Source: Moritella sp. Urea-trap-13 (GTDB lineage Bacteria; Pseudomonadota; Gammaproteobacteria; Enterobacterales; Moritellaceae). From it: DNA of 64,000 bases. Each line of letters begins with the position of its first letter. The first letter of the stretch is position 1. This document shows, in pieces, positions 18,591 to 27,596 of the stretch. The position numbers and the translations under genes are program-made. The stretch covers positions 1,116,001-1,180,000 of the forward strand of contig NZ_PJCA01000031.1 in NCBI RefSeq assembly GCF_002836355.1. The letters are read 5' to 3'. The notes under the pieces are model-generated. The model searched no databases. It saw only the letters and a program-made list of their open reading frames with translations, and had not been told where the DNA came from.

Positions 18591-19358
18591 TTGAATTTAA
18601 TGTTCATGGAAATCGGTATTCTACTTTTTTTATTTTCGCTGATTATTTTTGCAATTATCAAACAAACAAAAAAAATGATATCAACCAAAAAACGTCAAAT
18701 TTTATCGAAACACTACAAGCGTATCACTGACACCGATGCGGTGTTAAAATATGCTACATCGCTGTCGTTCAATGCTCGCCTTATTATTTTATTACATGAA
18801 CGCGTCGTTTCATCTCTGCATGCTATTTTAGCCGTTGACCCTAAGCATGAAAACGTGAAAATCAATATAAGCCAGCATCGCAGTCATATATCGACAGCGA
18901 AAATAACACAGTCAACAGGTGTTTTTGTAGAACCGTCAGACGAACGTATTGCCATCGATTTGGCCCGTAGTATCTCTCGCCTTAAGAATATATTACGTGA
19001 TGAGTTAACACAGAAAAATATCACCTTAGAGGATTGTCTAGCTGAAGAAAAAAAGCTGGAACAACTACGTTTTAAATTACGTCTTAGTAACTGTCTCATT
19101 AAAGCAGAATTATTCTTTCAGCAAGAGAAATACAGCATTACTGAAAAAATGTTAACTGATAATCTAGCATTACTAGAATCGATTGAGGTTAAAGATGAAT
19201 ATCTCATCGAAAAATTTAATAAGATGACCATTTTATTAAATAAAGCAAATTTTGAAGTATCGTTAATTGAACTTCAAAAAGAGTCAGAAGAAAAAGAAAT
19301 ACCAAACGATCAGACATCGCTTGAGGCCTTATTTGAGCAAAAACAGAAGCATATTTAA
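18591..19358 (+). CDS. Hypothetical single-pass membrane protein with helical cytoplasmic domain
   Basis: About 255 residues, no family recognised. The start is put at TTG 18591, since AAGGGA lies seven bases upstream and the chain then opens with a membrane helix (FMEIGILLFLFSLIIFAIIKQ); a GTG at 18492 would add 33 residues. After a basic stretch (KKMISTKKRQILSKHYKR) the rest is charged and mostly helical, with a heptad-like region about residues 140-175 and an acidic, Gln-rich end. It follows the NMT1-GGDEF gene by about 220 bases and ends in a strong terminator. It could be an effector for that sensor, but nothing proves this. Confidence 0.6.
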   Translation: MNLMFMEIGILLFLFSLIIFAIIKQTKKMISTKKRQILSKHYKRITDTDAVLKYATSLSFNARLIILLHERVVSSLHAILAVDPKHENVKINISQHRSHISTAKITQSTGVFVEPSDERIAIDLARSISRLKNILRDELTQKNITLEDCLAEEKKLEQLRFKLRLSNCLIKAELFFQQEKYSITEKMLTDNLALLESIEVKDEYLIEKFNKMTILLNKANFEVSLIELQKESEEKEIPNDQTSLEALFEQKQKHI

Positions 19359-19373
19359 AAAATAGATTAAACT

Positions 19374-19414
19374 AAAAAGGCCCGTTATCTGCTTAAGATA
19401 ACGGGCCTTTTTTA
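19374..19414. terminator. Bidirectional terminator
   Basis: AAAAGGCCCGTTATCT pairs perfectly with AGATAACGGGCCTTTT over loop GCTTA, then T-run. It serves the hypothetical gene on the plus strand and efpL on the minus strand. Confidence 0.92.
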
Positions 19415-19440
19415 ATACCTAGTCTATTTAAAATAGGCTA

Positions 19441-20013
19441 TTACTTATCTGCACGACTCATGAATTTATGGTCAGTCGTATTGATTTTAATTTTTTCGCC
19501 ACTTGCGATGTATTCTGGTACTTGGATAGATAAACCAGTAGACATAATTGCAGGCTTAGTACGTGCGCTTGCAGAAGCACCTTTAATTGAAGGGTCAGTT
19601 TCAGCAATAACCATTTCAACAGCAGAAGGTAGTTCGATTGATACCGGCTTGCCATCAACGATTAACACTTGAAGACCTTGTGTGTCTTCTGTGATAAATA
19701 ATAATTCATCTGCAATTGCTGCTTTGTCTAAGCTGTAAGGTGTGTAGTCTTCTGTATCCATGAATACATACTCTTCGCCATCAGCGTAAGAAAATATAAC
19801 TTGGTTACGAGTCAAATCAGCTAGGTTAAGATTGTCGCCGTCTTTGAAAACTTCATCAATCTTTGCACCCGTTACTACGTCGTACATACGCATACGGTAG
19901 ATACTGCCACCAGCACGGCCTTGTGGTACAGAACGTTCGATATCACGGATGATGTATACGCCGTTATTATATTCAACAGCGGTATTCTTTTTAATATCAC
20001 TTGCCTTTGGCAT
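19441..20013 (-). CDS. efpL: Elongation factor P-like protein EfpL (YeiP)
   Basis: An EF-P paralogue that helps ribosomes past difficult proline motifs. From MPKASDIKK it is 190 residues, as in E. coli YeiP; the start at 20013 follows AGGAA. The loop that carries the modified lysine in EF-P here reads SVPQGRAGG, with arginine at position 33, the EfpL hallmark. The middle and end match closely ([45 protein letters not shown]). Single gene with a shared terminator. Confidence 0.95.
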   Translation of the reverse strand: MPKASDIKKNTAVEYNNGVYIIRDIERSVPQGRAGGSIYRMRMYDVVTGAKIDEVFKDGDNLNLADLTRNQVIFSYADGEEYVFMDTEDYTPYSLDKAAIADELLFITEDTQGLQVLIVDGKPVSIELPSAVEMVIAETDPSIKGASASARTKPAIMSTGLSIQVPEYIASGEKIKINTTDHKFMSRADK

Positions 20014-20205
20014 TGTCGTTATTCCTAATAGTAAATAGTGTATAGAAAATAGCATAAAGGATAAATCAGACCAAGTGTTGCGATCATGAAGCGCTGACTT
20101 CTTCACCATTTTTAACGACTTTATTGTATTACGAAACAAATATGGTCAATCAACTCGTCTTGGCGAGCCAATTTTCAAGCCTCTTTCTCTCAATCAAAGG
20201 TCTAT

Positions 20206-20802
20206 TTAACGATTCATGTTATAGCGTAAACTGTGCTTCACCATCGGCCATTCATGATCAATAATTGAAAATACGACCGTATCTCGATAGAAACCATCTT
20301 TATCTTTTTTGTGATTACGCAGTACCCCATCCTGTTTAGCACCTAAACGGGCAATGGCAGCACGCGAAACATGGTTATGCCAATGAGTGCGTAATTCTAT
20401 CGCTATTACATTTAACTGTTCAAATGCATGCTGTAATAATAAGTACTTACATTCTGTATTCACACCGGTCTTTTGATAGCGTTTCGCATACCAGGTATAA
20501 CCAATTTCAACACGGTCATTTTCAGGGGGTATTTCGCATAACCGCGTTGATCCGATAATGCCACCGGTACTATTATCCACAACTACAAAAGGTAACGCTT
20601 TACCCAGAGAATGATCATTCAGGGCTTTTTCGATATAGCCATCAATGGTGTCTGCAGACGGCACACTGGTAAACCATAAATCCCACAAGTTACCATCTGC
20701 TGCCGCATCGATTAATGCACTCGCATGTTTGCGTTGCAACGGGATAAGCGTCACTTTGCTACCAATCAGTTTGGTTTCTTCTAACCAAGTATCATTATCC
20801 AT
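20206..20802 (-). CDS. GNAT N-acetyltransferase, RimJ/RimL-like
   Basis: A 198-residue acetyltransferase of the Acetyltransf_3 group. The start at 20802 (MDNDTWLEE) is preceded by GAAGGA; a GTG 27 bases upstream is less likely. Visible are the opening LIPLQRKHASALIDAA, the strands GGIIGSTRLCEI and VEIGYTWYAKRYQKTGVNTECKYLL (acetyl-CoA pocket region), and the NHVSRAAIARLGAKQDGVLR end that is typical of RimL-type enzymes acting on protein N-termini or small amines. Substrate unknown. Stands alone, 190 bases from efpL. Confidence 0.82.
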   Translation of the reverse strand: MDNDTWLEETKLIGSKVTLIPLQRKHASALIDAAADGNLWDLWFTSVPSADTIDGYIEKALNDHSLGKALPFVVVDNSTGGIIGSTRLCEIPPENDRVEIGYTWYAKRYQKTGVNTECKYLLLQHAFEQLNVIAIELRTHWHNHVSRAAIARLGAKQDGVLRNHKKDKDGFYRDTVVFSIIDHEWPMVKHSLRYNMNR

Positions 20803-20829
20803 ATTCAATATTCCTTCAAATTGTTCCAC

Positions 20830-21131
20830 TAGCGATCTACCTTATAAATAAGGCACTACAAGCTACAAATGAATAGAAAAAAACAATTTATCCACAAATA
20901 GGTATCTGACATGCATTAACATTAGCTATCTAATTAATATAATTAGCATTTTATAAAATATAAGTATATATAAAGATACTTTCACTATATTAATGTATAT
21001 GATTTTTTATCAATTTAGTTTTAGTATTTTATCGCACTTAAAATGCCATTTACATAGTGAATGCATTCACTTAAAGTGCTGTCACCAGTTCGAATAATAG
21101 ATAAAATCGGCTCGCTCTTCTAGGTTATGTA
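20830..21131. other. Divergent intergenic region, AT-rich
   Basis: About 300 bases between the GNAT gene and the PhoR-like-domain cyclase. Very AT-rich, with no open frame or clear operator. Confidence 0.4.
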
Positions 21132-22853
21132 ATGAAAAGAAATGTAATAAGTAAAAAATGGATGTACTTCCCAATTGTCAGCATGTTGATTTCTACAATC
21201 ATCGGGTTATTTATCTTCAATTTAACACTATCAAATTGGATAGAAGAAAAAATAGAAGCGGGTTTAGCAAGTGAAATCACCAGAATTACCCATAAACTGC
21301 AAGCCTCAGACTTGCCTTTTAACGATCTTGAAAAACTTGATATTTACATCAAAACAGATATTGAATTAAGCCGTCAGAACCACATCACCTTAATTGCATT
21401 TGATGGTACGGTTTTAGCTGACAGTGATATTTCATTGATTGAAGTCATGAACATTGAGAATCACCTAAATCGTAAAGAAATTGTTGATGCGAAAAATAAC
21501 GGCCATGGCACGACAACTCGGTTTAGTACCAGCCGCTTTAAAGACTTACTTTATTCTGCCAATTCATTCTCCTACAAAGGCGAAAACTACATCCTTCGTG
21601 TTGCTACGCCGTTAACGCGTATTGAATCGATGGCCAACGAATTGATGACCATTCTGGCATTGTTAATGACGATTAGTTTGGGCTTAGTGACGGCATCAAC
21701 ATTGCTTAGTAGTAAGTTAATGAATCAACAAGTGCAGCATGAAAAAGACTTACAAGAAAGTAAGATTGAACAGCGCACCTTGGAAATTGAATTATTACGT
21801 CGCCTGACGAATATGCTCGCGGCCTGTAATTCGATTGATGAAGCGCAAATGATTGTGGAAGATATTATTCCGCGCATCTTAGGCAATGTGAATGGTGTGG
21901 TATCACTAATCCGCTCGTCTCGAAATCAACTACTGGTTAAATTGGACTGGGGCGGCGCTTGGCCTGGCAGTAAAACTTACGCACCTGAAGAATGCTGGGC
22001 ACTACGTAAAGGTAAATTCCACCTTGCCAATGACAAGTATACCACCTTGCCTTGCTCGCACATGGCTGAAGCACAGACTGAGCACCCTGAAGCAAATCAG
22101 ACACTATGCATTCCACTTGTCGCGCACGGTAATACCATTGGCATGATGCATCTATACTCAGGTGATCAAGACCTAAGTAACGAGACTCAACAACTGGCGT
22201 TTACTGTTGCCGAGCATTTAGGCTTAGCCCTTGCTAACTTGAACATTCAAGAAAAACTGCGTGAACAGGCAATTAGTGATCCGCTTACTGGTTTATATAA
22301 CCGTCGTTACTACGAAGAAACAATTAACCAAGAGTTAATGCGCGCAAAACGCTACAAACAAGAACTTTCATTGTTAATGCTCGATTTGGATCACTTCAAG
22401 TTGTTTAATGATAACTATGGTCATGACGCTGGTGATTACGTGCTTAAAACCATTGGATCTCTGCTGATCGAATCAATGCGCGGTGAAGATACAATTTGCC
22501 GTCTTGGCGGTGAAGAGTTCATCATTATTTTACCAGAGACGGGCATCGAAGCAGCAAGACAAATTGCCAATGCGCTATGTAAGTCTATCAATGGTCTACA
22601 TTTAGCGATGAAAGATTTGTCTTTAGGTAAACTAAGCGTATCAATTGGTATTTCGACTTATCCGATTAATGGCATGCAAAAAGATGAGTTAACTAAACTT
22701 TCTGATGTTGCGTTATATGAAGCAAAAGAACGTGGTCGTAATCAATCTTGTCACTACAGTGATTTAATCATCATGGGTGATGAAGTCGTTACTCCTACAA
22801 AAGTGATTGCTCAAGATGACAAAAATCTAGAAACACATGTTATCGATATCTAA
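21132..22853 (+). CDS. Diguanylate cyclase with extracytoplasmic sensor and GAF domain
   Basis: 573 residues. Membrane helices at residues 11-31 and 170-192 flank an extracytoplasmic domain whose text (LIAFDGTVLADSD, NRKEIVDA, GENYILRVATPL) resembles the PAS-like sensor of PhoR-type kinases. A helical linker (205-225) leads to a GAF domain (about 225-370) with several cysteines (288, 308, 326). The GGDEF domain follows from DPLTGLYNRR (383), with GGEEF at 459-463 and RxxD (450-453) five residues before. Expected to be active and product-inhibited. The ATG follows AGG at 21122-21124. Ends at a GC-rich hairpin. Confidence 0.9.
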   Translation: MKRNVISKKWMYFPIVSMLISTIIGLFIFNLTLSNWIEEKIEAGLASEITRITHKLQASDLPFNDLEKLDIYIKTDIELSRQNHITLIAFDGTVLADSDISLIEVMNIENHLNRKEIVDAKNNGHGTTTRFSTSRFKDLLYSANSFSYKGENYILRVATPLTRIESMANELMTILALLMTISLGLVTASTLLSSKLMNQQVQHEKDLQESKIEQRTLEIELLRRLTNMLAACNSIDEAQMIVEDIIPRILGNVNGVVSLIRSSRNQLLVKLDWGGAWPGSKTYAPEECWALRKGKFHLANDKYTTLPCSHMAEAQTEHPEANQTLCIPLVAHGNTIGMMHLYSGDQDLSNETQQLAFTVAEHLGLALANLNIQEKLREQAISDPLTGLYNRRYYEETINQELMRAKRYKQELSLLMLDLDHFKLFNDNYGHDAGDYVLKTIGSLLIESMRGEDTICRLGGEEFIIILPETGIEAARQIANALCKSINGLHLAMKDLSLGKLSVSIGISTYPINGMQKDELTKLSDVALYEAKERGRNQSCHYSDLIIMGDEVVTPTKVIAQDDKNLETHVIDI

Positions 22854-22861
22854 TAATGAAA

Positions 22862-22884
22862 TGGGGCCTTCGGGCCCTTAAATT
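22862..22884 (+). terminator. Possible terminator hairpin
   Basis: GGGCC-TTCG-GGCCC tetraloop hairpin nine bases after the cyclase stop; the following T-tract is weak (TTAAATT). Confidence 0.6.
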
Positions 22885-23103
22885 CACCTCTCGCTCACCA
22901 CCCGCCTTCACAACCCCATCACACATGAACAGCTAAATTTTTCCGCTAACATTCTCCACTAATATTGTCTCACCCAAAAATCATCAGTAGACGGCACTAG
23001 GCTATTTCTCTAGTATGTTTATTTTACATGGTACTAACCGTATCTATATTATAATTAAAGCATTACAACGCGACTGCCAGTTAATTTAATAAGGAATTTA
23101 TTT

Positions 23104-24144
23104 ATGGGCCAAGAACGTCCGTCTATTTTTTATATCGACTTTCTTCGATTTATTGCCGCTTTTGCTGTAATAGCTATACATGTACTAGGCCCTTTTCGCT
23201 TTTTATATGGCGATATTCCGCATTCTGATTGGCTAGCAGCAAGTGGCATTAATAGTGTGACACGCTGGGCAGTACCGGTATTCATGATGATCACTGGCGC
23301 GTTATTATTATCCACTGAACGGGCATTCAATTGTGAAGATTATTTAGTTAAGCGCTTATCAAAAGTGGCTGTTCCTTTCATCGGATGGACATTAATTTAC
23401 GCTGTCGTTGGCGGTTTTTTTATGAATGATTTACTCACCAGCACTTGGTCTGTCAGCGAGACTATGAATATCCTCTCTAGCGCGCCGAATGATCCCGTTT
23501 GGTATCATCTGTGGTTTTTCTATGACTTCATTCCCTTGTATTTTGTTATTCCTTTGCTGATTCCGTTATTGAAAAAAGCCACGCCGGAGTTAATTAAACT
23601 GTTGTTAGTCACTTGGATGGTATTGTTTTCAATGAAGTGGTTAAAGGTAGATAGCTTTTTACAAGAAAATTTAATTTTGTATACTGGTTACTTAATTTTA
23701 GGTTGGTATCTATTTAATCGAGATAACAAGCCGCAGCTAAAATATTGGGTAATAGCCGGTATCAGCATGCTGGTGTTTAACTTCTTCGGCACTTGGCAGT
23801 TAGCAATAGACACAGGTAAATACAGTAGTTTATTCATGGGTTATAAAACCCTTAATACTGTTTTGATTGGTGGCATGTTGTTTGTATTAGCACAGACTTA
23901 TGCTGATAAGATCCAAGGCCAGTTTAGAGCCTTCGTACTCATTATTTCAAAATACAGCTTGGGTATTTACTTACTCCATCCGCTGCTATTAATTCCGGTA
24001 AGACAGCTAGATAACGGCTTTTACAGTGCTTTTGGCAGCAACTGGTTAGCGATCCCCATCATTACGCTAGTGACAATGATATTGTCATTAATGTGTACGA
24101 TGATGTTAGTTAAAATACCAGTGATTAACCGCCTAGTACCGTGA
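23104..24144 (+). CDS. Acyltransferase family 3 (WecH-like O-acetyltransferase)
   Basis: An integral membrane acyltransferase of 346 residues with about ten hydrophobic segments. The start follows AAGGAA. The N-terminus has the family pattern YIDFLRFIAAFAVIAIHVLGP, with the conserved His and Arg region, and the third segment reads WAVPVFMMITGALLL, as in E. coli WecH, which adds acetyl groups to enterobacterial common antigen. No glycan biosynthesis genes are nearby, so the acceptor is unknown. A TauE-like permease follows 42 bases later on the same strand and may share its transcript. Confidence 0.85.
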   Translation: MGQERPSIFYIDFLRFIAAFAVIAIHVLGPFRFLYGDIPHSDWLAASGINSVTRWAVPVFMMITGALLLSTERAFNCEDYLVKRLSKVAVPFIGWTLIYAVVGGFFMNDLLTSTWSVSETMNILSSAPNDPVWYHLWFFYDFIPLYFVIPLLIPLLKKATPELIKLLLVTWMVLFSMKWLKVDSFLQENLILYTGYLILGWYLFNRDNKPQLKYWVIAGISMLVFNFFGTWQLAIDTGKYSSLFMGYKTLNTVLIGGMLFVLAQTYADKIQGQFRAFVLIISKYSLGIYLLHPLLLIPVRQLDNGFYSAFGSNWLAIPIITLVTMILSLMCTMMLVKIPVINRLVP

Positions 24145-24186
24145 GCAAGTTAGATATAGCGGTACTTATAGATAGGAATAGACGTT

Positions 24187-24912
24187 TTGCCCGTTGAATA
24201 TACACTCGGATTAGCGTCGTTCCTTACCTCTGTTATTGCTGGAGTGCTAGGCTTTGGCGGCGGCATGTTGCTGATTGCCCTACTCCCGTTATATTTACAC
24301 CCGAGTACGATCATTCCTATTCATGGTATTACTCAGTTAGCCAGTAATTCATCGCGCATGCTGTTTTCCATTAAAGACGTGCAGTGGTCACTATTACCTA
24401 AGTTCCTTGTTGGTTCCTTAGTCGGCACTATATTATTTGGCTTATTACTGGCTAATATCTCAAGCACTTATATCCCTATTGCTATTGGTATCTATATCTT
24501 GCTAAATCTATGGAGTACGCGTTTTTCGAGCTTCATTAGAAAATACGAGAGCTATTATATCATTGGTTTATTACAAACAGGTTTAGGTCTTATTGTCGGT
24601 GCCACAGGACCTATAGCAACGAGTGTATTAACCAAAGAGCTTACTTGTAAGAATCAGATCATCGCCACCAGTTCGACGTTTATGAGCATTAGTCATGTGG
24701 CGAAAATTTTAGTATTTGGCTTCATTGGATTTTCATTTTTTGAACACGCAAGCTTACTCATTTACATGGTACTAGGCTCAATCATCGGCTCATACGCAGG
24801 CACTAAATTACGTAGCCTCGCAGACAACAATCATTTATTATTCATCATTAAATTATTACTGAGCCTGTTAGCGATAAAAATGATAGTAGCAGTGATCACT
24901 AACTACCATTGA
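24187..24912 (+). CDS. TauE/SafE family permease
   Basis: A membrane protein of 241 residues with about seven or eight hydrophobic segments. It begins with a TTG (24187) after AGGAA at 24173-24177. The glycine-rich opening LGLASFLTSVIAGVLGFGGGMLLIALLPLYLHP and the internal repeat GLGLIVGATGPIATSVL are the two halves of the TauE/SafE fold, a family of anion (sulfite, sulfoacetate and similar) exporters. Substrate unknown. Its last 14 bases overlap the end of the convergent HAD gene. Confidence 0.85.
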   Translation: MPVEYTLGLASFLTSVIAGVLGFGGGMLLIALLPLYLHPSTIIPIHGITQLASNSSRMLFSIKDVQWSLLPKFLVGSLVGTILFGLLLANISSTYIPIAIGIYILLNLWSTRFSSFIRKYESYYIIGLLQTGLGLIVGATGPIATSVLTKELTCKNQIIATSSTFMSISHVAKILVFGFIGFSFFEHASLLIYMVLGSIIGSYAGTKLRSLADNNHLLFIIKLLLSLLAIKMIVAVITNYH

Positions 24913-25534
24913 GCAACCTTGGTAGTTCATCCATAGCGTTGAAAGTTACTACGGATGAAAAAGCACACGTTTGATTAAAACGATTATAAAACAATGTCTG
25001 CATACCAGCATTATAGCCAGCTTCAACACCAACCAGACCATCCTCAATAACGATGCAATCTTTACTATCAAAGCCCATACCTTTTGCAGCAAATGTATAG
25101 ATGGCAGGATCTGGTTTCCAAATACCGATATCGTATGCGCTGTAGATATTAGAACCAAAATAGCGAGTTAAACCGCACAATGCTAATGCTTGCTTCATTT
25201 TGTCAGCTGGTCCATTAGACACAACCGCTTTAGGGCCAGGAAGTAAGTCTAACGCCGCTTTTATCCCAGCTATTGGTTGTAACTCTGAATCAAATAGCCC
25301 TGCGACGACAGTTCGGTATTCTGCTACAAAGTGACTCGGTAATGTAACACCAAACTCTGCAGACAATTGTTCAAATACTTTAGCGAGTTCCCAACCCCGA
25401 TATTGAGCCATCAGTTCGTCAGCATCAAGTTTTATGCCAAGTTCATCAAACTTAATGACGACGCCTAAGTTACTCAGCCTTTCACTGTCAACCAAAGTAC
25501 CGTCACAATCAAACAGTAAACATTTTGTCATCAT
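24899..25534 (-). CDS. HAD-IA phosphatase, YieH-like
   Basis: A haloacid-dehalogenase phosphatase of 211 residues. Motif I is FDCDGTLVDSE (catalytic Asp pair), motif II VVSNGP, motif III Lys in WKPDP and motif IV IEDGLVGVEAG, all intact. The text follows E. coli YieH (VVSNGP, YSAYDIGIWKPDPA), which hydrolyses 6-phosphogluconate and related phosphates. The start has two adjacent ATGs after AAGGA; the second (25531) has the better spacing. It overlaps the TauE gene convergently by 14 bases and is 9 bases downstream of the HPP gene, probably in one transcript with it. Confidence 0.88.
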   Translation of the reverse strand: MMTKCLLFDCDGTLVDSERLSNLGVVIKFDELGIKLDADELMAQYRGWELAKVFEQLSAEFGVTLPSHFVAEYRTVVAGLFDSELQPIAGIKAALDLLPGPKAVVSNGPADKMKQALALCGLTRYFGSNIYSAYDIGIWKPDPAIYTFAAKGMGFDSKDCIVIEDGLVGVEAGYNAGMQTLFYNRFNQTCAFSSVVTFNAMDELPRLLNGS

Positions 25535-25543
25535 ATTCCTTTA

Positions 25544-25999
25544 TTAAGTTCTCTCAAAATACGCTAACCTCAATTTATTTAATACTAAACCTAAACAAAC
25601 AATTATGCATGCTCCGATCAACACAGGGCTAAATAAGAATGCCCAGCTTTGGCCTGATAACATGATGAGCATCGGATTTGCGCCAGCGGGTGGATGCGTT
25701 GTTTTTGTAAGCAGCATAACACTGACCGCCAACCCTGTTGCAAGTGCCAGAGACCAAGGTGAAACGCCAACATATTCAACAAACAAGACACCGATTAATG
25801 CCGTTAAAAAATGTCCAATAATCACATTTTTTGGCTGTGCTAGCGGACTTTTAGGTACACCGAAGACCAAAACAACTGAGGCTCCAAAGGGCGCCATTAA
25901 CCAAAATGTAGCACTTGTAACACTGTCAAGATAAGCCAAAACACCAATAGTGAGTGTGGCAAAGGTTCCTGCAATTAACGAAAAGATAATGTGATTCAT
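25544..25999 (-). CDS. HPP family transmembrane protein
   Basis: A 151-residue membrane protein with four hydrophobic segments. The name-giving motif is plain: TTHPPAGANPML near residues 101-112; the APFGASVVLVFGVPKSPLAQPKN region is also typical. Members have been linked to nitrite transport in chloroplasts and cyanobacteria; role here unknown. The start follows GGGGGAAG. The gene is divergent from a TetR regulator, and two copies of an 18-base operator lie between them, so the TetR protein very likely represses it. The YieH-like gene follows 9 bases downstream. Confidence 0.88.
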   Translation of the reverse strand: MNHIIFSLIAGTFATLTIGVLAYLDSVTSATFWLMAPFGASVVLVFGVPKSPLAQPKNVIIGHFLTALIGVLFVEYVGVSPWSLALATGLAVSVMLLTKTTHPPAGANPMLIMLSGQSWAFLFSPVLIGACIIVCLGLVLNKLRLAYFERT

Positions 26000-26015
26000 A
26001 TTACTTCCCCCTCAA

Positions 26016-26033
26016 GTAGACCAGTCTGTCTAC
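26016..26033. promoter_or_regulatory. TetR-type operator, site 1
   Basis: GTAGACCAGTCTGTCTAC: itself an imperfect palindrome (GTAGAC...GTCTAC). The copy at 26043-26060 is its exact reverse complement. It lies 17 bases before the HPP start. Confidence 0.8.
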
Positions 26034-26042
26034 CCTGACATA

Positions 26043-26060
26043 GTAGACAGACTGGTCTAC
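26043..26060. promoter_or_regulatory. TetR-type operator, site 2
   Basis: GTAGACAGACTGGTCTAC, the exact reverse complement of site 1, nine bases away. It is 34 bases upstream of the TetR start, and so is placed to control both divergent genes. Confidence 0.8.
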
Positions 26061-26093
26061 ATGTGTCAACATATTTCATAATAGGAGTTATTC

Positions 26094-26666
26094 ATGAATG
26101 AAAAAAAATTAATATTAATTCAAACCGCCTTACAGCTCTTTTATACTCACGGGATTAATTCGGTTGGGATTAATGAAATTTTGAAGCAATCTGGTATAGC
26201 GAAGAAAACGCTATATAATCATTTTTCTAGTAAAGATGATCTTGTATTAGCAACACTTATATATCGAAACGACATTTTTAATCAATGGTTTAAAATGACC
26301 CTTGATAGTGAATCCTCTGGTGAAAAATCCATACTTGCGCTTTTTTACGGTTTAGATGATTGGTTTAATAACAAAGTGCCAGAACTTAGCGTATTTAGAG
26401 GTTGTTTCTTTATCAATACGGCAGCCGAATACAGTGTTGTCGACTCTCCAATTCGTCAATATTGTCGTTCACATAAACAAGAAATAAGATCATTAATAAC
26501 CAACAAAATTCGTTTATTTATAGAAGCACCTGAAGAAATTAGTACGCTTACGGACATTATTTTTATGCTTAAAGAAGGGGCTATTGTTTCAGCTTTAGTT
26601 GAAGGAAACAAAAATGCAGGAAAGTCATGTATTCCCGTTGTGACAAGGTTACTGAATATTAAATAA
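26094..26666 (+). CDS. TetR/AcrR family transcriptional regulator
   Basis: A 190-residue regulator with a start after AGGAG. The helix-turn-helix lies at about residues 22-45 (INSVGINEILKQSGIAKKTLYNHFSSKDDL), matching the family well; the C-terminal domain (FRGCFFINTAAEYS) resembles regulators with a TetR_C ligand domain. It is divergent from the HPP/YieH pair and the doubled operator lies between them. Likely role: autorepression and repression of the HPP gene, lifted by an unknown small molecule. Confidence 0.9.
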   Translation: MNEKKLILIQTALQLFYTHGINSVGINEILKQSGIAKKTLYNHFSSKDDLVLATLIYRNDIFNQWFKMTLDSESSGEKSILALFYGLDDWFNNKVPELSVFRGCFFINTAAEYSVVDSPIRQYCRSHKQEIRSLITNKIRLFIEAPEEISTLTDIIFMLKEGAIVSALVEGNKNAGKSCIPVVTRLLNIK

Positions 26667-26682
26667 GGCACTTTCATAGTAA

Positions 26683-27533
26683 AATGTCCGCAAAGCTAAG
26701 ATCTTAAAATTAGCACCAGAAACAATGCTCGTCGTGGACTCTGAAGCTAACCTAACTCAGTTAAACCAATTGGGCTGCGAACTTAATATCAGTATTAACC
26801 TGCTGGTTGATATAGACGCCGGTATCGGTCGAACAGGCGCTTCTTTTGACACAGCCTTAGACTTAGCGCTATTTGCACATAACAATGCGTACACTACGCT
26901 TAAAGGCATTCAGTGTTACGCTGGACATTTCCAACACATTTTTGATAATGACGAAAGAAAACAAGCGTCAGCGGCGCTATTGAATAAAGCCGGTAAGTTA
27001 AAGCAAGATATAGAGCTGGCAACAGGTTTAGTTAATCTGATCCAGTCAGGCTCAGGTACAGGTACCGATGAAATAGACAGTGATATAGCCTCTGTGACCG
27101 AAATACAGCCCGGTTCATACACAGTGATGGATAAGGAATATTTCGATATTGAATATAGTGTCGGTAACAGTACTGATAATCGTGCTGGTCATTTTCAACC
27201 TGCGATGACATTACTGACTAGTGTTATCAGTGCAAACCATAGCACCCATGTCACAGTGGACGCGGGCACCAAAGCCTTGTACAAAGAAGCCACTCATCCA
27301 CAAATCATCAGTCATGATGGCCGTAACTGTGATGCTCTAAGCTATGAATGGCATTATTTTGGTGACGAGCACGGTAAAGTATCGGGTGAGAACTTACCTA
27401 ACGTCGGTGCTGTCATTGAAATGATTGTACCGCATTGCGATCCCACTATTAACTTGCATGACAATTCTATGTGGTTGAAAATGAAATTGTTGTCGACGTT
27501 TGGGATATCGCACTGCGCGGTAAACTCGCTTAG
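26683..27533 (+). pseudogene. Decayed DSD1-type PLP amino-acid lyase/aldolase gene
   Basis: A remnant of an alanine-racemase-fold enzyme of the D-threonine aldolase/D-serine dehydratase (DSD1) group. The kept part includes INLLVDIDAGIGRTG, QSGSGTG and the metal-site region VPHCDPTINLHD. The N-terminal third, with the PLP lysine, is missing: an in-frame stop lies at 26680-26682 and nothing upstream continues the frame. Near 27465 a one-base slip moves the frame; the true C-terminus (YVVENEIVVDVWDIALRG, stop at 27533) reads in the next frame. Two independent lesions support a pseudogene. Confidence 0.78.
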
Positions 27534-27596
27534 CCCTTAAAGTATAGTGATACAGTGATGCACTCTATGCGCATATGTTATATGTGTCGGCCAATG

